A stretch of 64,000 nucleotides of DNA, taken from positions 1 to 64,000 of the forward strand of contig JBDWTN010000007.1 in assembly GCA_039984955.1 (NCBI GenBank). The letters are read 5' to 3'. Source of the DNA: Marinobacter alexandrii. GTDB lineage: Bacteria > Bacteroidota > Bacteroidia > Cytophagales > Cyclobacteriaceae. This document shows positions 7,594-17,045 of the stretch, piece by piece (positions within the stretch are counted from its first letter, which is position 1; each line of letters starts with the position of its first letter). The notes below the pieces were generated by a model. That model made no database searches. It was given only the letters and a program-made list of their open reading frames with translations, and was not told the DNA's origin. A program made the translations under genes and the position numbers.

Positions 7594-8514
7594 TTATATT
7601 ATTCTACATCCTTGAAGGTCAATACTCGTACGATACAAGCTGAAATCGAAATCACTATTGAGATATAAATTTTCAATCTTATCTATAGCCGTTTCAACTC
7701 CACCATCATCCCTAAACAAAGCAAACATACTAGGGCCTGACCCTGAGATATTAAAACCGACCGAGCCAGCTTCATCAACAATTTGCTTTACATCATCATA
7801 AAATGGAATGAACTGGCTTCTAACTGGCTCTGCAATAAAGTCTTCTATCGATCTCTTCAACAATGAATAATCTTTATCATGTAAAGCATGGATCAAGGCT
7901 GCAACATTGCCCCATTGATTCCTGGCTAACGAAACCGAAACTTCTGATGGTAGCATCTTCTTTGACTCTGCTGTTTTTATCTGCACGTGAGGAAAAATGA
8001 TAAGCACTTTTAACTCAATGTCAGTGCTTATCTGAAAAAGATCCAATGGTTCATAGCTCCTGACCACCTGAAATCCACCCAATAGAGAGGGGGCAACATT
8101 ATCCGCATGATAGCATTTTGAGGCAAATGCCTCTCCTTCCAAAGCAAACGGCAGGAGTTCGTTTCTCGAAAAAGGATTTCCAAGTAATTCATTAGCGGCA
8201 AACACAGCGCCTGAAGCACTGCTTGCACTCGACCCTAAACCACTCCCTGGTTTAAAAAATTTTTGAATTGAAATATCAAATCCTTGATCAGAAGCTAATT
8301 GGGAGAGTAATGCTTTTATCGCAATTGTTGCTACATTCTGATCTGGGTCTTTACTCAAATCCGCGCCTAAGATTTCGTCAATCACCAATTTAGAATCATT
8401 TCTTTTTGTAAGCGTCAACTCTTCTCCAATGGACTCGACAGCAAATCCAATGGTATCGTATCCGCATCCTAAATTAGCTACTGATGCCGGAGCAAAGACT
8501 TTTATCTTTTCCAT
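7594..8514 (-). CDS. thrB: Homoserine kinase
   Basis: A 306-residue GHMP kinase that phosphorylates homoserine. The glycine-rich ATP loop PGSGLGSSASS lies at about residues 88-98, the N-terminal motif FAPASVANLGCGYDTIGFA binds substrate, and the C-terminal GFNISGSGPSMFAL motif is the third GHMP signature. The start codon lies five bases after the thrA stop. It is the middle gene of the thr operon. Confidence 0.96.
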   Translation of the reverse strand: MEKIKVFAPASVANLGCGYDTIGFAVESIGEELTLTKRNDSKLVIDEILGADLSKDPDQNVATIAIKALLSQLASDQGFDISIQKFFKPGSGLGSSASSASGAVFAANELLGNPFSRNELLPFALEGEAFASKCYHADNVAPSLLGGFQVVRSYEPLDLFQISTDIELKVLIIFPHVQIKTAESKKMLPSEVSVSLARNQWGNVAALIHALHDKDYSLLKRSIEDFIAEPVRSQFIPFYDDVKQIVDEAGSVGFNISGSGPSMFALFRDDGGVETAIDKIENLYLNSDFDFSLYRTSIDLQGCRII

Positions 8515-8519
8515 ATCAA

Positions 8520-10940
8520 TTAGTCTGACTGAACAATTCGTAATACATCTGCAAAAATGCCGGAGGCCGTCACCTCAGCCCCTGCTCCTGCCCCTTTAAT
8601 CACCAACGGCTGCTCATTGTAGCGATTGGTATAAAAAAGTACAACATTGTCTTTTCCTTCCAGGTGATAGAAAGGATGTGAGGATGACACTTCTCGTAAA
8701 CTTACACTTCCTTTATTGTTTTCATATGAAGCTATGAATTTCAACTTTGTCCCATTGTCAACTGAGGCTTTATAAAGCGATCTAAAGTATTCTTCCTCTT
8801 TCTCTACCAACTCATAAAACTCTTCTAAGCTCGCGCTTTTTAAACAAGACTCAGGAAGAAATGAAGTTGAACCTAATTCCTTCATTTCCATCGAATACCC
8901 ACTTTCTCTAATCAGAATAAGCAGTTTTCGCATTACATCTTCGCCCGATATATCTAACCTAGGATCTGGTTCTGTATAGCCTAATTCTTTTGCATACCTA
9001 ATCACCTCAGCAAAAGACCTGCTGCCATCGTATTCATTAAACAAGAAATTCAATGTGCCAGACAAGACTGCTTCTAGCTTTATTACCTGATCACCACTTC
9101 GTACAAGGTCGTTCAAAGTAGAGAGCACAGGGAGTCCAGCACATACGTTTGTCTCTATCAAAAACTGACTTCTGTATTTCTTTGCTGAAGACTTGAGCTC
9201 CAGATAATCTTTGTATGATCTTGTAGCCGCAATCTTATTGGGAGTCACTACCGAGATACTCTTCCTTAGTATTTCTTGATACAATTCAGAAATGGCTGAT
9301 GAAGCAGTAATATCAATAAAAATACTGTTTCGATAATTTAGATCGGTCATGGACTTAATAAATCCCTCTTTAGAAAATTTTTCACCTTCAGGTAAAAGAC
9401 CCTCCCACTTGGAAAATGGAATACCATCTTTTTGAAAGATCATTTTCCGTGAATTCGCTATGCCAATCACTTTGATATTGAGATGATGATGTTCTTTCAG
9501 GTAAGAAAACTGCTTAGTGATCTGATTCAAGAATGCCTTACCAACATTCCCTGTTCCAATAATAAACAGATTGATTCTTTTCATTTCTGAAAGGAAAAAA
9601 CTCTCATGTAAAACATTTAATGCTTTACTAAGATCAGATTTAGGAAGAATAGCTGAGATATTTCGCTCAGAAGAACCCTGTGCGATTGCCTTTATGCTTA
9701 CGCCATTTTTTCCCAATACATTAAACATATTTCCACTCACCCCTACCTGATTCTTCATGTTTTCTCCTACCAATGCCAGTAATGAATACCCTTCTTCCAT
9801 CACGGAAGATTGAAGTGATTCATCAACATTTCGAAACTCAGCTTGTACAACCTTCAATGCTTTTTTTGCCTCTGAAGATTTAAGTCCCAAGGTTACTGTG
9901 TATTCTGCATTTGCATAGGTGGTGAAAACCACTTGTATGTTGTTGTCTGCGAGTACTCTAAAAAGTCTGGCAAAAAAGTTTGCACTTTCCTTTAAGTAGT
10001 TACCACTTACAGATAAAACCGAAATATCATCCGTACTGGCTATGCCTTTTATCAAATCGGGATCACCTTTTTCATTGGATATGAGTGTTCCTTCAGATTC
10101 AGGAGAAAATGTGTTTTTAACTCTAACTGGTATGCCTTCCTTGAACACAGGAAGTATGCTTTGAAAATAGATCACTTTTGCTCCAAAGTGAGACAATTCC
10201 AACGCTTCCTTATAAGAAACGTGATTCAACGTATGCGATCTCTTTACCAGTCTTGGATCTGCTGTCATGATACCGTCTACATCTGTCCATATCTCCAGCA
10301 CATCAGCTTTAAGAATACCTGCCAAAATAGAAGCTGTATAATCTGACCCACCCCTCCCAAGAGTCGTCATAAGACCTGTATCTGTAGATGCAACGAATCC
10401 AGGAAATACATTTACATCCACAAATTGGTTTTTCAATTCATCAAGTATTTCTTTTGTTCTATCAAGGTTTACCGTTGCGTTTCCAAAAGAATCGTCTGTC
10501 TTTATTACTTCTCGTGAATCAAAAAAAGCAGAAGCTACTCCTTCCTCCTTCAGATAAGAATTTATTACACTAGCTGAAAGTAGTTCCCCCGCACCAAGAA
10601 TAAAATCCTTACTTCTATCAGTGAGCTCCTTGAGAAGGTAAACTCCTTTGCAAACTTGCCTAAGCTGATCAAAAACAGCTGTTACTTCATTGCTTTCATC
10701 TTTTTGCACCAAGTCATGGTACATTTTCTGATGCCTTTCTTCCATGGTAAGCAATAGGCTTAAATAAGACAGATCTCCACTACAAGCCAAATGCCCAACA
10801 CGTTGGAGATCATCTGTAGTACTTCCTGTTGCAGAAACGACAACTATCATTGGAGAATCGCTTGATGCAATAATGTTTTTCGCCTTTCTTATTGACTCGC
10901 TAGAACCAAGAGATGTACCTCCAAATTTTAATACTTTCAT
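8520..10940 (-). CDS. thrA: Bifunctional aspartate kinase / homoserine dehydrogenase
   Basis: An 806-residue fusion enzyme. Residues 1-290 are aspartokinase (MKVLKFGGTSLGS at the start, TTLGRGGSDYTA near residue 200). About 300-450 hold the tandem ACT-type regulatory region. Residues from 453 are homoserine dehydrogenase, with NAD-binding IIGTGNVGKAF, the SGTLNFLF motif and EPDPRLDISGEDVMRKL. It supplies homoserine to thrB and thrC and is usually feedback-inhibited by threonine. The start is the ATG at 10938-10940; an upstream in-frame ATG at 10964 lies inside the attenuator hairpin and would add a non-homologous octapeptide. Expression is probably controlled by the leader at 11010-11075. Confidence 0.96.
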   Translation of the reverse strand: MKVLKFGGTSLGSSESIRKAKNIIASSDSPMIVVVSATGSTTDDLQRVGHLACSGDLSYLSLLLTMEERHQKMYHDLVQKDESNEVTAVFDQLRQVCKGVYLLKELTDRSKDFILGAGELLSASVINSYLKEEGVASAFFDSREVIKTDDSFGNATVNLDRTKEILDELKNQFVDVNVFPGFVASTDTGLMTTLGRGGSDYTASILAGILKADVLEIWTDVDGIMTADPRLVKRSHTLNHVSYKEALELSHFGAKVIYFQSILPVFKEGIPVRVKNTFSPESEGTLISNEKGDPDLIKGIASTDDISVLSVSGNYLKESANFFARLFRVLADNNIQVVFTTYANAEYTVTLGLKSSEAKKALKVVQAEFRNVDESLQSSVMEEGYSLLALVGENMKNQVGVSGNMFNVLGKNGVSIKAIAQGSSERNISAILPKSDLSKALNVLHESFFLSEMKRINLFIIGTGNVGKAFLNQITKQFSYLKEHHHLNIKVIGIANSRKMIFQKDGIPFSKWEGLLPEGEKFSKEGFIKSMTDLNYRNSIFIDITASSAISELYQEILRKSISVVTPNKIAATRSYKDYLELKSSAKKYRSQFLIETNVCAGLPVLSTLNDLVRSGDQVIKLEAVLSGTLNFLFNEYDGSRSFAEVIRYAKELGYTEPDPRLDISGEDVMRKLLILIRESGYSMEMKELGSTSFLPESCLKSASLEEFYELVEKEEEYFRSLYKASVDNGTKLKFIASYENNKGSVSLREVSSSHPFYHLEGKDNVVLFYTNRYNEQPLVIKGAGAGAEVTASGIFADVLRIVQSD

Positions 10941-10951
10941 AACTGTACAAT

Positions 10952-10982
10952 AAAAAAGCGCCATCCTTTTTAAGAATGGCGC
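10952..10982 (-). terminator. Attenuator terminator in front of thrA
   Basis: On the minus strand GCGCCATTC and GGATGGCGC form a nine-pair stem (one G-U) around an A/T loop, directly followed by TTTTTT. It lies between the Thr/Ile leader peptide and the thrA start, only 11 bases upstream of it, so it can act only as a conditional terminator, not as the end of an upstream gene. Confidence 0.85.
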
Positions 10983-11009
10983 TTCGGTTGTTTATTTAAT
11001 AAGCCGCAA

Positions 11010-11075
11010 CTACCATTCACCCGCTCGGGTAATCCCGATGGTGTCTGTGATAATCGTTGTGCTTGTATTTCTCAT
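11010..11075 (-). CDS. thr operon leader peptide (thrL-like)
   Basis: A 21-codon frame begins ATG at 11075 and ends TAG at 11010. It reads MRNTSTTIITDTIGIT followed by five more residues ending in Trp. Six of 21 residues are Thr and four are Ile, the end products of the pathway, which matches the composition of the E. coli thrL peptide. The stop codon is 28 bases before the attenuator stem. A short hairpin (ACCC-GAGC-GGGT, 11019-11030) overlaps the last codons and could be a pause signal. I infer ribosome-stalling attenuation: charged Thr/Ile tRNA shortage would stall the ribosome and prevent the terminator. Confidence 0.85.
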   Translation of the reverse strand: MRNTSTTIITDTIGITRAGEW

Positions 11076-11163
11076 TATAACTTAAATGTAGTCGTGAGAT
11101 TCAATAATCAAAACAAATGCCTATAAATAATTTGAAATAAGTACATTTTTTTATTTTAGACAT

Positions 11164-11739
11164 ATGAAGAAAAAAGCACTCACACAAATTGCCTTTGAAT
11201 TCTTGTCCGTAGTATTCGCAGTGCTTCTAGCCTTAGGTCTTAACTCATTCAAGCAAAACATGGATCTTGAAAGTGAAGGTGAGTTTCTTCAAGAAAAAAT
11301 CATTAAAGAAACAAAAAGAAATCTTTTAGAACTCGACTCAGTATTAATCACTAACAAGGCATTTTTTATCCAGTTAGACTCTCTCAGAAAGACTGATAAG
11401 CTTATAAGTGATCAACTTAACATTAGTATCGCAAGTGAATTATTGACTCGAAGTGCTTGGGATTTCACTAAAGCATCAAGATCGTTTTCCTACATAGACG
11501 AAGAATTTCTAAGTGAAGCAGCTTTTTTATACGAAAGCCAAGATTATTATATGACCATCTCCAATCAAATGTTTGAAAAGTTGGGGGATATGTTACTGAC
11601 AGATCCAGATATGGAAAAGGTGATAAAACTAACTCACTACTACATATCAAACCTTAATGTTACAGCCGAAAATTTAATAAAAACCTATCAGGAATTTTTA
11701 GATAGATATACCCAGTCTATCTCTGAAGAAATGATCTGA
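11164..11739 (+). CDS. Membrane-anchored hypothetical protein (DUF6090-like)
   Basis: A 191-residue protein with one N-terminal membrane helix (IAFEFLSVVFAVLLALGLNSF, about residues 8-28) whose end resembles the membrane motif of DUF6090-type proteins. The rest is helical and charged, probably extracytoplasmic, with a long helix (LESEGEFLQEKIIKETKRNL) right after the membrane. Divergent from the thr operon. A weak promoter may be TTTG (11131) plus TATTTTAG (11152). Function unknown. Confidence 0.55.
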   Translation: MKKKALTQIAFEFLSVVFAVLLALGLNSFKQNMDLESEGEFLQEKIIKETKRNLLELDSVLITNKAFFIQLDSLRKTDKLISDQLNISIASELLTRSAWDFTKASRSFSYIDEEFLSEAAFLYESQDYYMTISNQMFEKLGDMLLTDPDMEKVIKLTHYYISNLNVTAENLIKTYQEFLDRYTQSISEEMI

Positions 11740-11779
11740 ATTAATCATTATCTTGGCGTCCCAATTTTAAGAAAACAGC

Positions 11780-13273
11780 ATGACCTACCTCATTGTAACC
11801 ATTGGCTACATCCTCTTACTAGCATGTATTATTATTTACAAAAGCCGCTCTGTAAAAAGTGAAGAAGACTTTGTTGTAGCAGGTAGGAATGTTCCTGTAT
11901 ATCTACTCGTGGGAACACTCGTTACCACATGGATAGGATCTGGTAGCTTGTTTGGAACTGCTGGTCTTACATTTCAAGTTGGCTTCTCGGAATTATGGTT
12001 CTCACTTGGTGCTTGGATAGGTATTTTAGCGGTCTATTTTATAGCAGCACGTGTCAGGAGAATTTCGCAATATACCCTCACTGACATCTTGGAAAAGCGA
12101 TACTCACCTATCGCAAGACTTCTGGGTACTATTACCATCATAGTGGCCTACTTGATTATCGCTGGATATCAATTCAAAGGCGGAGGGAAATTTCTATCTA
12201 TATTAACTGAAGGTGGGATTACTGAAGGTCAAGGAACATTGATCACTTTTCTAATCATTATTGCATTTACAGCACTAGCAGGAATGGTATCTATCGTTTC
12301 AATAGATATTTTTAATGGTATCATCATGATAGCAGCCATTATTCTTGCTGTACCATTTGCCATCAATGGTTTTGGTGGATGGGATAATGTGGTAAACACC
12401 ATTAACGAAGTAAGTCCAGACCATTTATCCATCACCGAAGGACACGAACCAATGTGGTATATAGGCATCATGCTGCCAACATTGATTCTTTTGCTAAGTG
12501 AAAGTAGTGTTTACCAAAAATTTTCATCCGCAAAGGATGCCAAGTCAGCTAAGAAAGCGGTGATGGGAATGTTTATAGGTGTTGTAGGTATTGAATTTCT
12601 AATGTGCCTATTAGCTGTTGTCGGTTTTGCTATCTACGCACACGATCCTCGTTTCTTTGCGGCAGATGGCTCTATAATTGCAGAAAAGTCAGAAGAGATT
12701 ATTTTACTAATCGGTTTTGAACAGCTACCAACTTTTGTTGGATCATTACTATTTGCCGGTGGTGCAGCAATCATTCTCTCTACAGGCAACACCTTTTTGA
12801 TGGTTACATCTACGAACTTCTCACGAGATATTATGGAAAAGTACTTCATTAAAAACCCCACAGAAAAAACGAAACTGATTATTCAAAGAAGTGCGATCGT
12901 CATTCTTGGGTTTGTAGCGTACTTGATCATGACTCAATTTGAAGAAATATTATCAATGGCCTTTATCTCTTACACTATGATTGGAGCTGCATTGGCACCC
13001 TCCCTTTTAGCAACATTCTTTTGGAAGAGAGTTACCAAACAAGGAGGTATTGCTTCTATCCTCTCAGGAATGCTTTCTGTCGTTATTATTGAAGTTTTCA
13101 CACGTTCAACGGCCGAAAACCCGATAGACCTTGGATGGTTTTCATTTATCTACGATTCTAAAATGATTGCCATACCTGCTCTAATTACTTCATTACTGGC
13201 CCTGATCATAGTCAGCCTGCTTACTAAGCCTACTCCAAAAGAAATAGTCGATCCTTTTTTCGAGAAAGAGTGA
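11780..13273 (+). CDS. Sodium/solute symporter (SSS family)
   Basis: A 497-residue integral membrane protein with about 13 hydrophobic helices. The N-terminal part has the SSS pattern (DFVVAGRNVP then TWIGSGSLFGTAG), and GYQFKGGGKFLS and LLSESSVYQKFSSAKDAKSAKKA fit the conserved cytoplasmic loops of sodium:solute symporters. Such proteins couple Na+ entry to uptake of sugars, amino acids, carboxylates or pantothenate; the substrate cannot be read from the sequence. It lies alone between a hypothetical membrane protein and PEP carboxykinase. Confidence 0.9.
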   Translation: MTYLIVTIGYILLLACIIIYKSRSVKSEEDFVVAGRNVPVYLLVGTLVTTWIGSGSLFGTAGLTFQVGFSELWFSLGAWIGILAVYFIAARVRRISQYTLTDILEKRYSPIARLLGTITIIVAYLIIAGYQFKGGGKFLSILTEGGITEGQGTLITFLIIIAFTALAGMVSIVSIDIFNGIIMIAAIILAVPFAINGFGGWDNVVNTINEVSPDHLSITEGHEPMWYIGIMLPTLILLLSESSVYQKFSSAKDAKSAKKAVMGMFIGVVGIEFLMCLLAVVGFAIYAHDPRFFAADGSIIAEKSEEIILLIGFEQLPTFVGSLLFAGGAAIILSTGNTFLMVTSTNFSRDIMEKYFIKNPTEKTKLIIQRSAIVILGFVAYLIMTQFEEILSMAFISYTMIGAALAPSLLATFFWKRVTKQGGIASILSGMLSVVIIEVFTRSTAENPIDLGWFSFIYDSKMIAIPALITSLLALIIVSLLTKPTPKEIVDPFFEKE

Positions 13274-13383
13274 GTTAAAGTAACTTCGCGCAAACGTTTG
13301 AGGAGCTTGATAGTTAAACCTATTTATTGGGTATCATTGAGCTACTCACATTTTCATTTTATTTGAAACCTCACAATATAAAA

Positions 13384-14997
13384 ATGCAAGAATACGGCGT
13401 AAAATCAACAAAAAGCGACCTTTCTAATTTAGGAATCAAAGTAAAAGAAGCTCACTGGAATTTAAGTCAATCGGAACTTATAGAGGAGACACTTAAATCT
13501 GGTGAAGGTGTACTTACTTCTACAGGTGCTCTAATGTGTGATACTGGAAAGTTCACAGGGAGATCCCCAAAAGACAGGTTTGTCGTAGAAGACGCCAAAA
13601 CCAAAGATTCTGTTTGGTGGGGTAACATTAATATTCCATTCTCAGAGGAGAACTTTGATAAGCTTTTCCAAAAAATGACAAAGTTCGTCGAGGATAAAAA
13701 AGTTTACGTGCGCGAAGCTTATGCTGGAGCGGATAAAACACATCGTCTTAGGGTGAGAGTCATTAATACAATGGCTTGGCATAATCTTTTTGCTTACAAT
13801 ATGTTTCTACGTCCTGATGCGTATAAGCTAAAAGATTTTGATCCAAACTTTACCATTCTATGTGTACCGGAATTTCAGGCCAATCCTGAAGAAGATGGAA
13901 CAAGACAATCAAACTTCGCGATAATCAATTTCACCAAACGGATGATCCTTATAGGAGGCACAGCATATTCTGGTGAAATGAAAAAAGGTATTTTTTCCGT
14001 ACTTAACTACATTCTTCCTCATGACGAAAGTGTTTTAAGTATGCATTGTTCTGCGAATATGGGTATCGAAGAAAAAGATACAGCGATATTCTTTGGTCTT
14101 TCAGGGACAGGGAAAACAACTCTCTCTGCTGACCCCAATAGATTATTGATTGGAGATGATGAGCATGGATGGACGGAGAAAAACGTATTCAACTTTGAAG
14201 GAGGATGCTATGCGAAAGTGATAGATCTAACGGAAGAGAAAGAGCCAGACATCTATAAGGCTATTCAGTATGGGGCAATACTCGAAAATACTAGATTCAA
14301 AGAGGGTACTCGAGAAGTGGACTATGAAAATGCAAGTGTAACTGAGAACACCAGAGCCTCCTATCCCATCCACCATATTAGGAATGCAATGGAACCATCT
14401 ATTGGTGGTATTCCAAAAAATATTTTCTTCCTAACATGTGATGCTTTTGGCGTAATTCCTCCAATTCAACGCTTATCTAAAGGCCAAGCTATGTATCACT
14501 TCATTTCCGGATATACTTCAAAAGTTGCTGGAACAGAAGCTGGGGTAACAGAGCCAGAGCCTGTATTTTCAGCCTGTTTCGGAGCTCCGTTTCTTCCGCT
14601 TCACCCTACAAAATATGCAGAAATGCTGGGTGAAAAGATGGATAAGCATGAGGTAAATGTTTGGCTTATTAATACTGGCTGGACAGGTGGTCCATACGGA
14701 GTAGGCAATAGAATAAGCCTTAAATACACTCGAGCAATGATTACAGCTGCTTTGAATGGACAGCTTGATAATGTTGGTTACCGCACCCACTCTATCTTTG
14801 GTGCCGAAATACCAATGACATGCCCAGGTGTACCAAGTGAGATTTTAAGCCCTAGAGAAACTTGGAAAGATGATGAAGCTTTCTATCAGAAAGCGAATGA
14901 TCTGGCTTCTCGCTTTGTAGACAATTTCAAAAAATTTGAAGAATATGCTAATGATGATATCATGAACGGTGCTCCTAAGCAAAATACCAATCATTAA
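13384..14997 (+). CDS. pckA: Phosphoenolpyruvate carboxykinase (ATP)
   Basis: A 537-residue enzyme that makes phosphoenolpyruvate from oxaloacetate and ATP, the entry to gluconeogenesis. It has FTGRSPKDRF (about residues 58-67), the kinase loop GLSGTGKTTLSADPNR (from about 238), IGDDEHGW and the C-terminal NTGWTGGPYGVG. The start chosen is the ATG at 13384 (MQEYGVKST), giving the usual length; an upstream frame from 13327 would add 19 non-homologous residues. A possible promoter is TTTG at 13297 with TATTTATTG at 13321. A strong terminator follows. Confidence 0.96.
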   Translation: MQEYGVKSTKSDLSNLGIKVKEAHWNLSQSELIEETLKSGEGVLTSTGALMCDTGKFTGRSPKDRFVVEDAKTKDSVWWGNINIPFSEENFDKLFQKMTKFVEDKKVYVREAYAGADKTHRLRVRVINTMAWHNLFAYNMFLRPDAYKLKDFDPNFTILCVPEFQANPEEDGTRQSNFAIINFTKRMILIGGTAYSGEMKKGIFSVLNYILPHDESVLSMHCSANMGIEEKDTAIFFGLSGTGKTTLSADPNRLLIGDDEHGWTEKNVFNFEGGCYAKVIDLTEEKEPDIYKAIQYGAILENTRFKEGTREVDYENASVTENTRASYPIHHIRNAMEPSIGGIPKNIFFLTCDAFGVIPPIQRLSKGQAMYHFISGYTSKVAGTEAGVTEPEPVFSACFGAPFLPLHPTKYAEMLGEKMDKHEVNVWLINTGWTGGPYGVGNRISLKYTRAMITAALNGQLDNVGYRTHSIFGAEIPMTCPGVPSEILSPRETWKDDEAFYQKANDLASRFVDNFKKFEEYANDDIMNGAPKQNTNH

Positions 14998-15017
14998 TTA
15001 GAAAAGTCCTAATTTCC

Positions 15018-15054
15018 AAGCCTGACCTTCGAAAAAAGGTCAGGCTTTTTTTTT
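15018..15054 (+). terminator. Rho-independent terminator after pckA
   Basis: AAGCCTGACCTT pairs with AAGGTCAGGCTT around a short A-rich loop, followed by a run of T residues (15046-15054). It lies about 20 bases after the pckA stop codon. Confidence 0.9.
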
Positions 15055-15079
15055 AACTTTAGTCTTAAACCTAACTATT

Positions 15080-15868
15080 ATGAAGAAGATTAAAGTACTT
15101 ACCTTACTATTACTGTGGGCAGTAACTCCTGCTCTTTCCCAAATAAATTGGGTAAAAGATTTAAAAATAGCACAAGCTAGTGCGTTGACTACCGACAAAT
15201 TTATTGTTATGGATTTTTGGGCTACCTGGTGTGGTCCTTGCAAAAAAATGGATAGCGATATGTGGAACACCGAGGAGATGGCGAAATACAAAGACAAATT
15301 CGTATTCCTCAAAATTGATGTTGATAACAACAAGGCATTAGCCATGGGCTATCAAGCCAACTCAATTCCCAAAGTAATTGTTATCGACGCTTCAGGAAAC
15401 GTGCTTTGGAATCAGGTGGGATATCAAAATGCCATTCCATATTTTAAAATCCTTGAAGGATTGCCCTTCGATAAACTTCCATCAAATGATTTAAAAGCTT
15501 ATCTCAATGACACAAACAAAGAATCTGCTGCTCTAAACATTGGGCTTTGGTATCAGTCAGTCAGTGCTAATCTTGAAAATCAAAAGCTTGCTATGAGTTT
15601 TCTTAACATGAGTGACCAATATTTAAAAACAGCAACAAAATCTAAAAATGAAAATGTTGCGATTGAAGCTGATTTTAGTTTAGTCCTAAATCAAGCCTAT
15701 AAAGGCAATACAAAAAAAGCTATAAAGAAGGTTGCAAAGATGGATGAAACGGAGATGAAAAATTTTATCCTTGCCTATTGCTATAAATGTGAAGGACAAA
15801 ACGAGTTGATGAACAAGTTCACAGAAAAAATCAAATCAGAAGAACTTCTAGCCAGGCTAGATAACTAG
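15080..15868 (+). CDS. Exported thioredoxin-fold protein
   Basis: A 262-residue protein with a cleavable signal peptide (LLLLWAVTPALSQ). A thioredoxin domain covers about residues 25-135, with active site WATWCGPCKKMD (CGPC near residue 54) and cis-Pro motif SIPKVIVID. The remaining 120 residues are helical and TPR-like, with CYKCEG near the end. Such periplasmic oxidoreductases usually reduce disulfides in envelope proteins. It is a single gene between two terminators. Confidence 0.88.
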   Translation: MKKIKVLTLLLLWAVTPALSQINWVKDLKIAQASALTTDKFIVMDFWATWCGPCKKMDSDMWNTEEMAKYKDKFVFLKIDVDNNKALAMGYQANSIPKVIVIDASGNVLWNQVGYQNAIPYFKILEGLPFDKLPSNDLKAYLNDTNKESAALNIGLWYQSVSANLENQKLAMSFLNMSDQYLKTATKSKNENVAIEADFSLVLNQAYKGNTKKAIKKVAKMDETEMKNFILAYCYKCEGQNELMNKFTEKIKSEELLARLDN

Positions 15869-15889
15869 ACTAAAAAATCTAACGCTACT

Positions 15890-15916
15890 AAAAAGCCCTC
15901 CTAATCGAGGGCTTTT
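15890..15916 (+). terminator. Rho-independent terminator after the thioredoxin gene
   Basis: AAAAAGCCCTC and GAGGGCTTTTT form an 11-pair stem with a five-base loop; the A/T flanks make it potentially active in both directions. It separates the thioredoxin gene from the sigma factor operon. Confidence 0.88.
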
Positions 15917-15985
15917 TAAATTTATAAGAATTTGTACAACCATTTTGAAATACAACCATCCTATTATTGAAAACACTTATTATCT

Positions 15986-16516
15986 GTGACTGAAACACAA
16001 ATTGCATGGATTAACCAACTTAAAAAAGGGAATGAATTGGCGGCTTTCAATTTATACAACAGCTATTCAAATGCCATGTATAGTACACTAACTAGGATGA
16101 CAAACGATGCTGAAATTGCTAAGGACATATTACAGGAATCCTTTGTTAAGGCTTTTAGGAAAATACATGATCTAGATGACCCTTTAGCTTTTGGTGGATG
16201 GCTTAAAAGGATTGTGGTAAATGCCGGACTTGAGCACCTCAGAAAAAAGAAGTTTGATTTTGAAGACATTCATGAACAAAATCAAATCGAGTCAGAGGAA
16301 GTTGATGAGCAGTTGATAGATGATAAGAGCCTTCATGATGCGATCAAGGAATTACCTGATGGATGTCGAACGGTACTCTGTTTATACCTATTAGAAGGAT
16401 ATAAACATAAGGAAATAGCTGAACAGCTTGGTATATCTGAATCCACCTCCAAAACGCAGTTCCGTCACGCTAAGCAATTATTAAAAACTAAACTTCAGCA
16501 TTATTATGAATATTGA
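15986..16516 (+). CDS. ECF-type RNA polymerase sigma factor
   Basis: A 176-residue sigma-70 family factor beginning with GTG. Region 2 is at about residues 22-90 (AEIAKDILQESFVKAFRKIH, then FGGWLKRIVVNAGLEHLRKK) and region 4 at about 120-170 (LPDGCRTVLCLYLLEGYKHK, then EIAEQLGISESTSKTQFRHA). It overlaps the next gene by 11 bases. The neighbour is a small membrane protein that is probably its anti-sigma partner, and the third gene may be a target. Likely an envelope-stress or housekeeping ECF system. Confidence 0.93.
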   Translation: MTETQIAWINQLKKGNELAAFNLYNSYSNAMYSTLTRMTNDAEIAKDILQESFVKAFRKIHDLDDPLAFGGWLKRIVVNAGLEHLRKKKFDFEDIHEQNQIESEEVDEQLIDDKSLHDAIKELPDGCRTVLCLYLLEGYKHKEIAEQLGISESTSKTQFRHAKQLLKTKLQHYYEY

Positions 16517-17045
16517 AGAGCTAATAAAAAGAAGAAAAGATAAGTTAGACGTAGAAAACACTCCCCCTGAAGTTTGGGGTGACATCCAAAAAGAATGGAA
16601 GAAAGAATCACCTAGAAAGCATCTCTTGTGGCAAGTAGCGGCTGTCATCTTTATCGTCACATCTATAGGTCTTCTTAGTCAGAATATCATACTTCAAAAC
16701 AAGGTAGAAGATTTAGCTTCTTTAGGAGATATCTCTGAGAAATATTCGGAAATAGAAAAAAATTATCAAAAAGAAATTGATCAAATAGAGTCTTCCATTT
16801 CTATTATTCAAGTAAAAAAACAGGAAGATTTTTCCTGGATTTTTAATGAATTAACAGCACTAGATGAAGTTAATGAGATTTATCGGCAAGATATTGGAAA
16901 AGCAAATGAAGAGCAATTGGTGAGTGTTCTGATAGACTATTATGAAAAAAAATTAAGGCTTTTGAAAAAGCTTGAATTTGAAATAAAACGGACTAATAAA
17001 CTGAAAAATGATGAAAAAATTAATACTGATAGCATTAGCATATAG
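16506..17045 (+). CDS. Membrane protein, probable anti-sigma factor
   Basis: A 179-residue protein. A short cytoplasmic N-terminus (MNIEELIKRRKDKLD, then PPEVWGDIQKEWKK) precedes a single membrane helix (LLWQVAAVIFIVTSIGLLSQ, about residues 39-59); the outer part is a long coiled coil with many Glu/Lys heptads. Placement directly after, and overlapping, an ECF sigma gene and the single-span topology suggest an anti-sigma factor, although no zinc-binding ASD motif is seen. Its end overlaps the next gene by 38 bases in another frame. Confidence 0.7.
   Translation: MNIEELIKRRKDKLDVENTPPEVWGDIQKEWKKESPRKHLLWQVAAVIFIVTSIGLLSQNIILQNKVEDLASLGDISEKYSEIEKNYQKEIDQIESSISIIQVKKQEDFSWIFNELTALDEVNEIYRQDIGKANEEQLVSVLIDYYEKKLRLLKKLEFEIKRTNKLKNDEKINTDSISI

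Noticed and set aside
10938-10964. Upstream ATG at 10964 as thrA start.
   Set aside because: It lies inside the attenuator hairpin and adds eight residues that do not fit the aspartokinase N-terminus MKVLKFGG.
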